Positions 1 to 11,694 of a stretch of DNA of 64,000 nt are shown here, piece after piece. Every line of letters begins with the position of its first letter. Within the stretch, counting starts at the first letter, position 1. A model generated the notes under the pieces. It had not been told where the DNA came from. It saw nothing but the letters and a program-made list of their open reading frames with translations, and made no database searches. A program made the position numbers and the translations under genes. Location: contig VZSR01003807.1 of the NCBI GenBank assembly GCA_013398615.1, positions 9,403,289 through 9,467,288 of the forward strand, read 5' to 3'. This DNA comes from Brachypodius melanocephalos. Taxonomy: Eukaryota; Chordata; Aves; Passeriformes; Pycnonotidae.

Positions 1-145
<145 letters not shown>

Positions 146-3100
146 TCCTTTTTTTTTCTTGGAAAGACAAAAGGCTCATAAAATACTTTGGCTTTGTTAT
201 TCCTATTTCTACAGTTCTTCAAAGAAACAAAACAAGTTTTGAGCAATAACTAAAGAGAAAAAATGGCATGAAATGTCAATTAAATATCAAATTGAGAAAA
301 CATCTGTATTTGGAAGATTATTTCAGCATACATTTCAATTTAAATGCACACAAAAATACTGTTCTGAACTACAATGATAATGAGCAAGTATTTAGCTGGG
401 TGCATAAACAGGCCCAAAGGCAGGAAGCTGAAGAAATTGCATGGTGAAGGAGTAATAGTTAATCTTTTAATTAATATTTAAATCAATTAGTCCCCAGCAT
501 CTACAACAATAAATTGAGGAACTAACTATATCTGCTAGGATTGTCTTAGAATTTCCCCATACTTGTTAATTTCTGTTCCGTGATGTCAGCACCAATACTT
601 ATGCTCATTGGCCTTGCCATAAATTTTGTACCAATCTAATGAGTCACTCTGCATAGAGAGAGCTTTAATTAAAAGTGTCATTGAGTATGAGAGAGTATAG
701 TTTCACTCCCAGTTGTACTAGTCAGCTCAGGGAATTACAACCAGTTAGGAAAAAGTGACTGGACTGGAGTGTTCAAGGAATCTGAGCACCAAAGAGGAAG
801 CACCAAAAGTATTTATTTTTCAAAAGCAAAGAAGATGTATATTCTTACAGAGGTGGAAAACCGAGTTTGAAAAGTAAGAAGTTTTAGATCTATGAAAATG
901 AAGAAAATTGATGTTTTGTTCCCTTAACTATGGCCTGTCCTCTGCATACATCTTCACATACGTCTGATGCAAGACTTTCAGGTTGCTGAAGAAATAACAG
1001 TAGCGTAAGGATCATTTTCACCATCATAATTCAATAATAATAATGGCAACTACAGAGTAGTACTGAGGAGCCTGAATCGTGGTCCACAAATCTTTGGCAT
1101 CAACACCTTAGAAATACAGAGCTGCAGGAGAATCAATGCATCAAGGAGAGTGTGTCTGCTGCTTGCATGTCCTAACTCATTGTCACATCAAGTGACACCT
1201 TGGTCCAATGAAGATGAGTATCAATATTGGGCTTTACTATGGGGTTTAGTTCTGTGTTTAAGCAACCCACTGAAACATACATTTGCTTTAAAATTAATTG
1301 AAAGCATAAGAACTTGGTTTATGCCAGCAAAATACTTGGATAATAATAATGTCTATATTTGGAAAATTACTGCAAAACAGAAGTTCTGAAAAGCACTTAT
1401 ATCACTTACATCCCAATCCAAGTTGTATTGTCTGGGTGGACACTGCAAAGGAGAGAGCTACTTGTCTTTCTGCTCTTAAACTCTGTTGTTGAGCTCTGTG
1501 TTTGCTGAGGATAGTTTGTCTGCAGAAGTTTTTCCCATAAAAATACTTGCAGAATGAGGATGATGAGTTTCTAAACTTCTTTCAAGTTCCTATTCTACTG
1601 CTGCTCTCAGTTGTATAGGTGAAAGCAGGGCAAGGTGCAATAAATCTGTGGACAGGACGTTATCTTTTCAATTACATTATGAGTCTAGACATACAGTGCA
1701 TCAGGATGCAGTGAAGGAAGAGATGTAAGATTTAAATCCCAGAACATCATTAGCCAGCATCCTATAACTGTACTGATGAAAGCAGAGCGCAACACATCTG
1801 CACATAATGGGACTTTATCATCCTTAGGTTTAAAAAATCAGCTTTTGTTTGCTGTATAAAATTCAAAACTTGGCTGAACATGTGTGAGCTGGTTAGAGTA
1901 TAACTGCACCAATAACCTCAGCATCCTCATTTTTGTAACTGGTGTCATGACTAAAAATAATAGGCAATTGGCATTTCTGATTCATGCCTCCGTTGCAAAG
2001 TGCCATTTTTTAGGAGGTCTGGTGTTGCAGTCAGCCACATGCTTTGAGTTCTTCTAAGGTTATTTTGTCTTATTGAGAAAAAAATCTTACATTTTTTGGT
2101 GGAAACCTGATACTCATCTGCTATCCTGGAAACGTCTATAGGCTCTGGCTGGCAAATGCATTATATTGAGACTAATGGATTCTGAAGAGGTAAACTAACA
2201 CTATTCTGTGTTCTAGAGTACAAGTTTTCACTCTAGTATTTTTCAATATATTGAAAATTCAAATACCATCATCACTTCACAAAGCTCCCCAAATGTGTCA
2301 GGTTCAAGGTGCAAGCACCAATACAAATTATTCCATCAAGTCTGAGGCAAAACAGAAAAATGGTGTATTTTGACCACTTGATGACTTTTGAGGGGTTTGG
2401 AGCCAAATTTTAGGGAGGGCAAGAAGTAGCAGATGTGGTTTGCTGGGAAATTTGTGAGTTGCTCAGTTGCTTCTGCTATTTCCAAGAAACAGTGGTAACT
2501 GAGGGAATGCAATGGTGGTTACTTAGCACAGCCAGAGCCTTTCACTGGCATGTCGCTGTCTCCAAAGGTTTGCCAAAAGGCTGAAGGATCCAGTGATGAC
2601 CACCAAGTGTCTGACAGGCCTTGGCAAGTTCCCCTAATTAACTTGAGAGCCCTTGCAGAGCTTCTGTGCTTCGTAATAAGTCCAGTCAACATCTAAAGCC
2701 ATGTTGTGAAGCAGATCTCCTCAACCCCCAAAGAGGTTCCCCTTAATCGCCTCAGCCCCACAGAGATCTTCAGCTGGAGAAACTCTGGCAGAAGGCAAAT
2801 GCTTAAAGGAATTTTTAAATCCTCAGAGGGACTCTTGCAGGGATCTGAGGCAGATCTGGTCAGGTTAACAAGGTTTGTGAAGGCCCCTGAGTAGCTTGGG
2901 AAAATTAAAAGAAAAAAAAAAAAAAAGGAAAAATACAAACTTTGAGTCCAGTTGTAGCAAGCAGGAGCCCAAGATATACTAATTAACACAGCTGCCATAA
3001 AGGATGTAATCTAATTTACATACTTGGTAGTGAATAAATGCTTCCATATGGCAGAATACCAGCATTTTTCCTTGACAACTTTATCAAAAAGCTAATGGAA

Positions 3101-3376
3101 TTTGCATGCAAAAGAAAACTTTTTCCAGCTTGACTAAAGACGACAAACCCAGTAAAAATAGTGAGAGAAATGCAGAGGGAAAAGATCGTGTTAAGCAAGG
3201 TAGATATGAGCAAGCTAAGAAACTATGTTTAAAATATTTTCTAATGAAGCAGTAGGAAAACTCAGAAACGCTCTACAGTGTTCCCCAATTAACTTGTTTC
3301 CTCATCTTCTTGTCCCAACCAAATCCATGAAATGGCCTTATGCTTGTTCATCCTGTACATCCACCACTGCCAATTT
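146..3376. other. Intergenic DNA, no gene seen
   Basis: AT-rich unique-looking sequence with stops in all frames at short intervals. The longest open frames are about 100 codons and have no recognisable domain. A homopurine A-run lies near 2910-2930. I see no recognisable transposon, RNA gene or promoter here. Confidence 0.7.
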
Positions 3377-3430
3377 GAGACAGATGCTCAGATGCTCAGG
3401 TGCCCAAAATGAGCCAGATGCTCAGATGCT
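3377..3430. repeat. Short direct duplication, 34-bp period
   Basis: The 16-mer CAGATGCTCAGATGCT occurs at 3381-3396 and again at 3415-3430, and the match extends leftwards with one mismatch (GAGA/GAGC). Each copy is itself a doublet of CAGATGCT. It looks like a small local tandem duplication. A second local doublet, GATGGGCCACAC, occurs at about 3689 and 3707. Confidence 0.8.
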
Positions 3431-6400
3431 GTACTACTGGACTTCCTGATGCGTGTAAGCCCACAAATCCATCCCTGCCTTCAGAGTCCTGGACCAGCAC
3501 ATGATTCACTGTGTGTGGCAGCAGAGCCACCCGTAGTGCATGAGAGCACTGCAGACTGCCTCAACAGTCGTGTCATCTTCCTGGTGCAGACCATCTCTCT
3601 TAATTTGGTGAGTTCCCAAACTCTGTGCATGTCTCCCATTCAGCTAGGGGAATCAACTTTATGGACCATGGCAGCTGGCTGCTGAAGTGATGGGCCACAC
3701 CTCACTGATGGGCCACACGAGAGACCACGCTTTTCTGAAGTGGCTCCATTTTTTTTGGATGAAATTGGACCTCTGGGTTGGAAGTGTTTGATGAATCACA
3801 GGCTGACCACTGAAGTGGCCACTGTGTTATCTCTGGGCATCACAGGTCTTAGCCAAAGTCAACAATGGGGCTTAAGAGGGAGGATAATGATTGAGGGGTG
3901 CTCTTTTCCCTAAGTATGAATGCCTTTCACACTGAAGCAGAAAGTGATGTTTTGGGAAGATGTAAACTCACATGGCCACATGCGTTCCCCAGCCTTTCAG
4001 ACACTTGTTGTACTTTCCAAAGGGAAAGTAGAAAACATTAGTGGTATGTTCTGATAACATCCATAAAGAAAATTCAACCCCATGGACTTTCCCAAAAGGG
4101 AATGCCATCTGTTTGGAAGATGCTGGACTCCCTGGGATTTTCAACAGCCTTTTCTTTCAAGATCTTTGCCTGAACCAGAGCTGCCTGAGAAATGGCTACT
4201 CAATTTGTTGTATAAGGCCCTTCACCATGGCCCTAAAAAAAGAACTCAAGGTATTGGGCATGTTTGTCTCTAAGTTACTCATAGTCACTCTGTAAATGGT
4301 CAAGGATATGACCTTCACACTCATGTCCAGCACATGCACAAATGCAGTAACACACCTGAGCAAACCAAAGTCTGGACTAAATGACCTAGCAGGTAGCAGT
4401 GTAAGCTGAGCTGGGTCTAAAGGTACCCTTATAAGGAGCCATACAACTGCCCTAAACCAGATTCTAGAAGTTTTCCCAACTGAAATGTAGTAAGAATATT
4501 CATACATGTGCAGAACCTTAGATATTTGTGTTGTCTTACTCAGACTTTGTGCTTGAACACACTGCTGGATGCAAGCCAGGGCACAAGGCCCCTACTGAGG
4601 ATCACGCTTAGTCTAGTCATCATTCCCCTTTTGCACTCATTTTGATCTGTCATGGAACAGATCCTTCCATAATCCTCATGGGGCATCTAAGTTAAAGTCG
4701 CAGTGCATTCTGCAGGAAGCCTTGCCTTGTCTAAGTTCCCTCTTTGTTTTTCCCAGAAAAATCTTTGTAGCCAAAGGAGAATAGAAACAACTTTATTCAT
4801 ATATGAAAAATCAAAATAAAAATTTAGTGTTGAAACTCGGGGAAAATTAAAAGCTGTTATATAAGTATAGATTTTAAGAAACAGGACCATGATTGGAGAC
4901 TTTATTTTCAGCTTTCCTTGCAAATTCCAGCTTCAATAGTCTTTTTAAAAATCTCTTTTGTTGAAGTAGTTGAAATTTAATTTCAAATATGATTCCAATC
5001 AATCAATTTTTTGTGGATCAAAATGTTCATTGGAAATCAATATTTGCACTTTCAACTATTGAATAATTTAGTACCTTTTATTTTTAATATCTGTTCATTG
5101 AGAAAAATGTGGAAGCTGAAGCAAAGCAATCCTGAATTTTTTTGAAATTTCACTTCAGATGGATCATTCTGGTGTTTTCCAAAGTAGTCATAATTTCTCT
5201 TTTGCAGTACTTAAATTTTTGTTTATCTATCTTTTTCTCACAGTGGACAGATACATTTAGGATGAAAAGGAATTCTACAATATTGTACCTATTCTACAAA
5301 CTATACTTTGTGAAAGGGAAATTCTAAAAAAGAGATTTTCTTTAAAAATGTTCTAGGAGGTCAGAACCAGAGCAGGAAATTACTGTCTATGGTAACTGGT
5401 ACCAATACAATCTGCCTTTTTACTGATGAATGCGGGAACGTTTTCTACATAGGATTGATACATGCAATTCTTGACACGTCATGTGAAAACTGGAGCACTG
5501 GAATATACCCTGTCATCAGAGCCCTTTGGCAGCAGCACCATGCAGGAGTAACATGCACCCCCTCTGCCAGATGCACCTGGAGGATACCCCTGCCCTGCCT
5601 AAGGCAGGTGAGGCCAGTCAATTTTACCAGCCCAGATACCACCCCGAATTTTAGACAGAAATTGCTCTACATGCAGGAGGACCCTGAGACAGCTGCAATA
5701 GAGAGCCTTCAGCTTTGCTGCATGGATTCGTCTTTAAGACTTCTGTTGAAATAAAGTACTTGGAGTTGTAGCTGCAAGTGTTTAAAGCGTGGATGTGCAC
5801 CAGTAAGGTGATGACTGCCACTACAAGTCACTGCAAAATTTCCAAAACTGTTTTCCAAATACAGATGTATTTGGTCTCCATCTCTGTTGTCTCTCTTCGT
5901 CCCATGCCTCCTGTTGCACCTTTTGTGCAGCATTCGTGAAGTTTGGAAAGGATGAGGCAGGACAGGTCCGGGGTCAGCATGCAGGAATTCTCTCTATTCA
6001 AATTTTCTGACTCCATTTATATACACTATACATAAGTGGCCAAGTATTGGCCAAGAGCAGATCATCCCATCGCTCGGATTGGTGATCATTTCAATCACTC
6101 AAATGTTCTCTCATTACAAAGGAATGTAAACATTTTCTTATTTACATGAAAAGGCTTGGGAACTCAGCTCAGAATTCCAAAACATCAGAAGGCTCTAACT
6201 TTAATATCAGGATGCAAGTCTCAGACATGAAAAAGCAGAGTGACATGCCTCCCATTTCTGGCTGCTGGGACAAGGCAGCAGTCACGGCAGATGCTGGGCT
6301 GCCTGGCTGTCTTCTCCTCATGCATGTGAAGACAGCAGCAAACCTGGCTGGTGCACCTTTAGTGGGACCTTTAGCCCATCAAAAGCTTTTTTCCTGCTAC

Positions 6401-8228
6401 AGGGCGACAAAGGTCATATTTTTCTCACTGCTAACACTGGCCAAGAGAAACCTAAACTGAGCTTGGGAAAGCTGGAAATGCCATGCAAAATCCTGACACC
6501 AGGAGAGGGTTGTGCTTGTATCCCCACCTTTCAGCAGAGGTCAATGTTTGCTGTGGTAAAGACAGCTTCTGCTCTGTAACCAGCACTCGCTGCCTCAAAT
6601 CAGAGCTGAAGGAACATCATCTGAGCCAGCACGGCCCTTATTTCTTTCATATCCCCCTTGTCAACAGTTTGAAAATGAGATAGCTAATTTTGTGCCTGAC
6701 AAGAAAGGACGGATCATTTTCTCAGATGCTGCTATCAGCAGAGTCAGTGCTGGTACACTCTCCGAGGGAGTCCCCAAACTACAGGTTACTGGCAGGCAGA
6801 CAAACGCTCGCTGACAGCCATTTGTGACCAACTATGAAACACCATCTGCTGTAGTTGGAGGGAAGGAACATATCCAGCAAGTGATACCACTGTGAGAAAT
6901 GATTTTGTGTGTTGACACACAGCAGTCTTTAGATAGCCCCAAAGAATAAGCCTACTTTGTTTTTCCAGATTTGTGTACTGGGGAAAGAATCATTTTGTCT
7001 TTTGGGGGGTCCATGGGTGAGACTTCCTGGATCTACTTCTATCGGAGCTAGAAAAAGAAAGGATTTGATATGTCTGTATTAACAGGTGTACTAAATACAA
7101 CTGTGAACTGAGCCAAACGCATCTTTAGCAATGTCATGTTGGGGGGTGAAGCACTATCCGACAGCTAAAACACTCACTGAAGTGTGAATCTGCCACAGGC
7201 TTGCTTGTGACATTGGGCAAGCCTCATCCCTTCTTTTAGGAATTGGCTCTCAGTTTTGAGGAACAGCAATAACGCTTTTCTTCAAGTGAGTGTTGGAGGG
7301 CAAGGTAGTGTTTGTTCAACCCTTTGAAATTGCTGGAGAAAGGAGATAAATTTTATTAAACTTCAGAGACTGTTGTCTGGTTCAGAGGCTGTTAAGTGGA
7401 CAAACACAAAGGCTTTACCTTCAGGATGTGGAGGGGGGGAAAAAAGCACAATGGAACAAGACATTTTCAGACTTGTAAAGATGTTCTTGAAAGTTTAAGA
7501 GATTCAAGTGCAAAAAAAAGTACCCATTTGTGTCCAAAATGCTGTGAAAAAGCAAAAGACTTCCCTTAGCAACTAACTTAGGCAGCACGATCCCAGAAGT
7601 GTCAGGAGAAGGGATGCTCAGCTCCTTCACAAGGGGAAGGAATCTTACTTGCTCATTAACGTAAATAAGGCATGCAGCCAAAGGCATATGCCAACTCTTC
7701 CCTCTATGGTCAGAGAACAAGGCTTTCATTTTAAGAGTCTTAATAGTCCTGTGTCTCATGATTAAGTAATGAGAGCCGGCATCCAAAGTATCTGAAGTTC
7801 AGCTGATCTTGCATTATCCTTCAAGGCCCTGGCAGACTATAAACCAAAATATTTTCAAGTAAAATTGCAGATGTAAAAATAAATAAAAGATACATCTTAA
7901 AACAGCTGATCAGTCTTAAAGCAGAGAAATATCAAATTATTATGGCAGGTTACCACCTTATTTCTTTGAATTATAGCAAAAATTTTAAGAACTGGTATGT
8001 ATATGGATGATTTTGCATTTTTATATGTGTTTTTTTATGTATACACACACATAGATACATTTATGTTTCTCATACCATTTCTTTCTGATCTGGCTTGCAT
8101 TTCTGTGAAATTGCAATAAGAGTGATCTTCGTCACGAGAGGTTTGCAAGCAATAAATACTGTAAATGTTTTACTGTATAAATTCTTCCTGAAGGCTAACA
8201 TAGGATGTGTGGATTCAATATCTTTAGG
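3431..8228. other. Intergenic DNA, no gene seen
   Basis: Mostly AT-rich unique sequence. Open frames of up to about 121 codons occur (5389-5754 plus, 7421-7786 minus) but have no domain, no conserved-looking composition and no clear splice structure. A minus-strand segment near 5880-6110 has a TATA-like TGTATATAAA followed by a C-rich stretch and is discussed as a possible solitary LTR. I cannot support it as a feature. Confidence 0.6.
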
Positions 8229-8260
8229 CATATATACATATATATATATATGTATATATG
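8229..8260. repeat. Perfect 32-bp AT palindrome
   Basis: The 32 bases equal their own reverse complement exactly. They consist of alternating TA steps interrupted symmetrically by one CA on the left and one TG on the right of the centre. This could extrude as a cruciform. It is a (TA)n microsatellite with symmetric interruptions. Confidence 0.9.
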
Positions 8261-11200
8261 TCACATAAAATCAGCTGTGGTAGGGCTTGATCCAGACTCT
8301 GCTGAAGCTGGAAACGCACTGTGTGCAGTGTCATCCAGAGAGGTGCAGGAGGGTCTGGAGTTCCCTCTGGCTCAGGACTGGAGCCAGAGGTGGCCTGTGG
8401 AAGCCCAAACCCTGCACGTCCCCAAGGCAGAAAGGAACAGGGGCTCCAGAAGGGGGGCTGTGGCAGGGGCAGTGGGAGGGAGGCAAACCCACCTCCAGGG
8501 TCCAGCAGGCTAGGAGGTGGGAGCACTGCCAGCCAGCTACAGGGGACGGAGAGAGAACGTAGGATAGACAAGGGCTTTCAGGAAACCTTATTTATGATTT
8601 AAATATGCTGTCACTTGTGCCCGTGCGATATGAAAACCAAATCTAAACATTTGTCTGTAGAATCAGGTGATGACTGGCCCTCTACTGTCTCAAGGGGGGC
8701 AGCAAAATGGTCCATGCACCTGCCACCTAATTCAGTTTAAAACCTGACACATTTACCAAGAGTGGGCTGGCATAATGAACTTCATTCATGCTGTCAGTGG
8801 AGTCAATAACTTATCCCCAACTGCTTTTGTCTCCCTGGCGGCAGTGCCTCTGATCGGGCTGAGGTACTTATTCAAGTAAAATTTATTTTCAATTGCAGGC
8901 CATAATACTACTGGCACAAGCCTTGCTTTGACAGAAGCTTTTGCTCAAGGCTAAACTATTGTTAAAGTTTGTGCCCATTGTCCGGGGTCTTTGATCTGTC
9001 AAAGCTGCTTAACAAGCTGGTTAAAAACTGTTTCAGATAACAGGTGTGTCCTTTGAGGATGCAGGGCCATTTTTCAACTTCTTTAAAAGACTAGTCCAGT
9101 AGCTGACTAAAATTTACATGCTGGTTGGTGGTGATATATGTAAAGCACTTTTAAAGCAAGAAATTCGATTTAGGGGTTTATTTCCCTGAACTTCCTTGTG
9201 GTTTGTTGTTGGTTTTGCTCTGTTTTGTTTTGTGGCTTAGGGTTTCGGGGGTTTTTTTCCCAAGGAAGTAAAGAGATTTACAAGGTGCTTCACTGTGGCC
9301 TTGGGAGAATTTAGCAGAAAAATGATTGAGGTGCTAAATCTACCTGTGCCACCACAGTGGCACCCAGCCACAGTAAAGTCGTGTTTGAAGCAGCAAGCAC
9401 CAGTGAACACAGCTAGGAGAAAGCTTATGATGGAGAGGAGCAAAAGAGGGGTCACATGGGGCAGGTTTTGCTAGGGTAGGCTGGCAGGGGGGACACACTT
9501 CCCCTCCAAGCCAAAGCCTGCTTCAGTGCAACTGTGCTGCTCCAGCCCATCCCTGCCCCTCAGCTGGGTCTGCTACCAACTCTGAGAGCCTGTAGCATGG
9601 TTAGCATCTGCAGGATCTGCTCTTGCTACTTAGAAAGCCCAATTTCTCATCACAGTTTCTGGGAGGACATCCCCATCATATCTTGGGTCCCCACTGTATA
9701 AGCCCAGCCGTTCATGCATGGCCAATGGCCTGAAAACAATTTCCTTTGAATGGTCCATATGTCAGCTATATTCTTCTGGACGTGCAAAAAATGGTTCCTC
9801 CCCTTCACATATGTTTTAAAACACTACTGAGATCCTGGGGGATTTAACCAGTTTAACCCAACCTAGTTGGTTTTGTATTTCATGGGGGGAAAAAAAAATC
9901 AGAAAACATGTCCACAGTCATACTGAAATGCAAGGAGCTGGCCTAAAATTCAGGGGAAAGGGGGAGGGGAAACTCACTGTATGTGCATTATGAGTGTTAG
10001 GGAGGGTGTGGAAGGAAGAGAGAATGAGCATCTTCAGGGGTGGTTTCCCCCCATCTTTGGATCAATACCACCTAATTTTGGAGCTGCTGCTACTGGGATT
10101 TTGGTCCAGACCAAGAATTTCTGTGCCTTTCCAAGTTCCGGTTGAGCACATAACCTGAGCAACCAATCAGTCCTAGCTTCTCAACCCGTGTGTGTATCTG
10201 CAAAGTCCTGTCAGAGGCTGAGGAGTGAATTGAGGTCAGCACTGCAATCAGGGGTGTATCATACACCCCCAGCCTGACTGCAGGCTGCTGCACAGGTATC
10301 CCCAACTTCTCCACAGATGTATGTACAGGGGGTGCAGACCCCTGGGAAGCTCACTTGCAGCTCTGGCCAGGCAGCTTTGGCTGTACAGTGCATTGAGCAT
10401 CTCTTTACAGGCAGTCACCACCAGTGCTGGTGGACTGCAGTGCCTCCACAGGAGGGAGCTGAGCAGAGGAGGGGCAGGCAGCGTCCTCACAGGCAGCTCT
10501 GCAGCCAGGGACAGATCACGATTAAAACGTGGTGTTTAGGAAAAACCTGCCCATCTTTGACCTGCAGGAAATGAGCACCTTCAGCTAGTGAGTGCAAGGT
10601 CATCTTCAACAGAGAAAAAAAAGAGCTGAAATCTCCCCTTATACATCAGGAAAGCTCTGATATATATATATATATATGTATATTCCCCTCCTTCCCCTGA
10701 GCTGCACCCAGCAGCTCCCCTTGCTGGAGAAGCTTGAATACCTTGAGGGATGAGCACAACAAACTGAAATAAATTTGCTAAAAAAGTGAGCCTGGCTCCT
10801 AGGCACATTTTCCTCAAACAATCCCATCTGTACCAAAAACCTAGTTAGTTCAAGGAAGCCAGTGAAGACAACAAGCACTTTGTTACATGTAGTAGTTTTA
10901 TGAACATCCCTAAACTGAATCAAGAATGACAGTGAAAAAGCAAAGCTTTTCAAACACCACTCAGCTATGCTCACCATTAGGATCATCACAACTGTTCAGA
11001 GATTACTTTGGCATGTGTCTGTGCCATCAACTGGCTTCAGAGATATGTTTAGAGCAATTAATTTTCAGCATTCAAATGTAGCCAGAAAGATGGGAGATGG
11101 AGGACAAATTCCTGTTGCAAGACTGCCTCTAAGCAAAGCTGTCCATGACTTTAGTGGATGAAGCATCAGCCACTACATCAGCTACAAAATGTTTTCAGCA

Positions 11201-11599
11201 CTCTAGTGACCAAGTCAGTGTCCATGGGCAGATTAAATACTCCAGTGAGGTAAAGACCTGTTATTGACCAACACAATAAGGCAAGTTTCCACTTTCTCCA
11301 TAATCTAGATTAAAACATTTTCTTCTCTATGAAGAAGAATGTAAAGAAATCTACTAGTCTCACTTCTTTGCATTTTTTCTGAGGTAAATTATTAAATGTG
11401 ATTGGTTTTAAAAGCTGAATTTTCCTTACCCGTTACGAGCAGAGGGGTATCTTCAGTGCTGTGTTGAAACATAGAATAAGGCCATGCTGTGGGAAGAGTA
11501 TCACAGATGTGAACAGGGAAATTGAATAATAACAAACACTTTTTGGGGAAAATGTGAAAATTTAGCCTAAGGACTCCAAACCACATTAATATCACCATA
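8261..11599. other. Intergenic DNA with a GC-richer patch and a (TA)n run
   Basis: No gene is supported. A moderately GC-rich patch at about 8270-8560 gives overlapping open frames of 90-115 codons in several frames on both strands, which is what low stop density produces, not coding. A (TA)n run lies at about 10660-10682. The remainder is ordinary AT-rich DNA. Confidence 0.6.
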
Positions 11600-11694
11600 C
11601 AATTATGGTAATATTACCATTAATAATTATAATAATTATATAATTATATACCAATACTTATGTTAATATTACCATTAATATTACCATATAATTG
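11600..11694. repeat. AT-rich interrupted inverted repeat
   Basis: A left arm reading CAATTATGGTAATATTACC at 11600-11618 and extending to 11624 is matched in reverse complement, with small offsets, by a right arm at about 11671-11694 ending ATATAATTG. TAATATTACC-type units recur between them. It may be a local AT-rich foldback or a degenerate tandem repeat. Confidence 0.65.

Noticed and set aside
5389..5754. 121-codon plus-strand frame
   Set aside because: Has no recognisable domain or splice context and reads like random translation; no neighbouring exon seen.
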